Part shown: one piece after another, positions 62,985-64,000 of the stretch
Layout: every line of letters starts with the position of its first letter
How positions within the stretch are numbered: position 1 is the stretch's first letter
Assembly: GCA_002345545.1 (NCBI GenBank)
Contig: DDVW01000057.1
Span: forward strand, 5,277-69,276
Length of the DNA: 64,000 bases
Direction of reading: 5' to 3'
Source of the DNA: Stenotrophomonas sp. UBA2302
GTDB taxonomy: Bacteria > Pseudomonadota > Gammaproteobacteria > Xanthomonadales > Xanthomonadaceae
Notes under the pieces: generated by a model
What the model saw: only the letters and a program-made list of their open reading frames with translations
Databases searched by the model: none
Told to the model about the DNA's origin: nothing
Position numbers and translations under genes: made by a program

Positions 62985-64000
62985 ATGGCCGCCAAACATC
63001 TTCCGGTGATTGTCCTGCTGCATGCAACGGTGCTGCTGACCCCGGCCTTCGCCCAGCAACCGCAGGTGGGCGTGACCGCGGCGGTATCGCCGGCAGCCCG
63101 CAGCCAGCTGGGCACCGCCGCCATGCGCCAGGTCAGGCTGGGTGATCACGTGCTGCGTGACCAGCGCTTTGAAACCGATGACAGGGGCGCGGTGCAGATC
63201 CTGCTGGCCGATGGCAGCAGCTTCACCGTGGGCCCGCGCTCGTCGCTGGTCATCGACCGCTTCGTCTACGACCCGGACAAGGGCACCGCGAAGCTGGCCG
63301 CCAGCGCCAGTCGCGGCATCCTGCGCTTCGTCGGTGGCGCCGCTTCCAAGGCCCGCGATGGCGTGTCGATCACCACCCCCGTGGGCACCGCCGGCATCCG
63401 CGGCGCGGTGGTGGATGTGCAGCTCGGCGACCCTGTGCGGTTTGATCTGGTCTATGGCGACAGCATCGAATGGGCCGGCAATGACGGGCAGTCCGGCAAT
63501 CTGAGCCAGGCAGGGACGTCGATGATGATTGGTGCCGACGGTCCGGTCAGCTACGGCGACAACCTGCCGCCGCTGTCCCCGGGCCAGGTGACGGATTCGT
63601 CCAACCGGCCACTGCCTGGCACGAGTCCTCTGGACGACAACCCGAGCGGCCTGGCCGGGTTCAGCGGTGCACCGATGGGCATGGATCTGTCGGACCGGAG
63701 TTTTACCGCGGCCGATATGGGGGGCGGAGGGACTCCTGGCAGCGAGGAGCTGACGCTGGGCAATACCCAGACCCAGATCAATTCGGGCTCCGGTTCTGGA
63801 TCCGAGAATCCACCCGATCCGGTAGATCCGCCTGATCCCGTGGATCCCCCCGATCCCGTGGATCCGCCTGACCCGGTAGATCCGCCCGATCCCGTGGACC
63901 CGCCCGATCCTGTAGATCCGCCTGATCCTGTGGACCCACCCGACCCCGTGGACCCGCCCGATCCCGTGGATCCGCCTGATCCCGTGGATCCGCCTGATCC
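62985..64000 (+). CDS. secreted FecR-domain protein with VDPPDP repeats, 3' end beyond window
   Basis: At least 338 residues, open to the right edge. A signal peptide (MAAKHLPVIVLLHATVLLTPAFA) is followed by a FecR domain at about 45-165 (MRQVRLGDHVLRDQRFETDD, IRLLADGSSFTVG-like segment, DGVSITTPVGTAGIRGAVVDV), a Gly/Ser/Pro-rich linker, and from residue 276 a perfect six-residue repeat. Here FecR is not linked to a sigma factor gene; such secreted FecR proteins are usually thought to bind the envelope or act as stalks. It follows the Slam-like gene by 9 bases with a GAGGAG ribosome site, so the two are co-transcribed. The missing C terminus will decide what the repeat carries. Confidence 0.8.
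   Translation, partial: MAAKHLPVIVLLHATVLLTPAFAQQPQVGVTAAVSPAARSQLGTAAMRQVRLGDHVLRDQRFETDDRGAVQILLADGSSFTVGPRSSLVIDRFVYDPDKGTAKLAASASRGILRFVGGAASKARDGVSITTPVGTAGIRGAVVDVQLGDPVRFDLVYGDSIEWAGNDGQSGNLSQAGTSMMIGADGPVSYGDNLPPLSPGQVTDSSNRPLPGTSPLDDNPSGLAGFSGAPMGMDLSDRSFTAADMGGGGTPGSEELTLGNTQTQINSGSGSGSENPPDPVDPPDPVDPPDPVDPPDPVDPPDPVDPPDPVDPPDPVDPPDPVDPPDPVDPPDPVDPPD
63810..64000 (+). repeat. tandem 18-base / 6-residue repeat (VDPPDP)
   Basis: After an initial PPDP the unit VDPPDP repeats from 63822 to the window edge, ten copies with the last short of one base. The protein unit never changes, while third codon positions vary (GTA/GTG, GAT/GAC, CCG/CCT/CCC), so the repeat is old enough to have drifted or is shuffled. 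The array continues outside the window. Confidence 0.95.

Overview
The window is a GC-rich (roughly two thirds G+C by eye) bacterial chromosome segment that reads as a member of the Xanthomonadaceae, most like Stenotrophomonas or a close relative. The grounds are the oleABCD olefin genes with the X. campestris-type OleA, CRP/Clp-type sites in front of a polysaccharide locus, a glyoxylate shunt with a divergent LysR gene, a cytochrome c5-like protein and the style of the intergenic hairpin repeats. No tRNA, rRNA, CRISPR array, phage or insertion sequence was seen; almost all of it is densely packed protein-coding DNA. The first gene is cut at its 5' end and the last at its 3' end.

Layout: 1-5.5 kb holds a CoA-transferase, trmL, a small secreted protein and an M16 zinc protease. 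5.7-12.5 kb is the long-chain olefin cluster oleA-oleB-oleC-oleD, interleaved with a uracil-DNA-glycosylase-like gene, a one-HKD PLD-like gene and a YkgJ-type gene. 12.5-17.8 kb holds a DUF1328 protein, ddl, and a tight ubiJ-ubiB-qnr run followed by truC. 17.9-26.5 kb is a divergent locus that looks like a synthase-dependent exopolysaccharide system (membrane HEAT protein, GT2 synthase, TPR/YaiO outer-membrane barrel, LTA-synthase-like phosphotransferase, GH18-like hydrolase, and a divergent phosphatase-TPR protein) with two CRP/Clp sites between its arms. 26.5-31.3 kb holds arfB, an acyltransferase, photolyase and dcp. 31.5-36.8 kb holds a LysR regulator, aceB, aceA and a cNMP-binding GGDEF protein.

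37-43 kb is the leucine/isovalerate arm (ivd, mccB, mccA) with a divergent TetR gene that has a palindrome at its promoter. 43-51.7 kb holds cytochrome c5, an ExeM-type nuclease, a DMT transporter, a hydrolase, zapE, a VWA protein and a Na/Pi symporter. 51.7-55.8 kb is class Ia ribonucleotide reductase nrdA-nrdB behind two NrdR boxes and a cobalamin riboswitch. 55.9-61 kb holds a thioesterase, sirtuin, old yellow enzyme, DUF2798, purU, pncA and an MgtC-like gene. A decayed C-terminal scrap of metE follows. The window ends in a Slam-like TPR/barrel protein and a FecR-domain secreted protein running into a VDPPDP repeat.

Three themes link genes. The riboswitch on nrdAB together with the decayed metE suggests a cell that prefers B12-dependent enzymes when B12 is available. 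The polysaccharide locus and its Clp-type sites, with a GGDEF protein about 10 kb away, suggest second-messenger control of a surface polymer. Five genes (trmL, ubiJ, arfB, the TetR gene and an alpha/beta hydrolase) have a -10-like hexamer 6-7 bases before the ATG, which predicts leaderless mRNAs. The best candidates for something undescribed are the polysaccharide locus, the qnr gene embedded behind ubiB, and the Slam-like/FecR-repeat pair.
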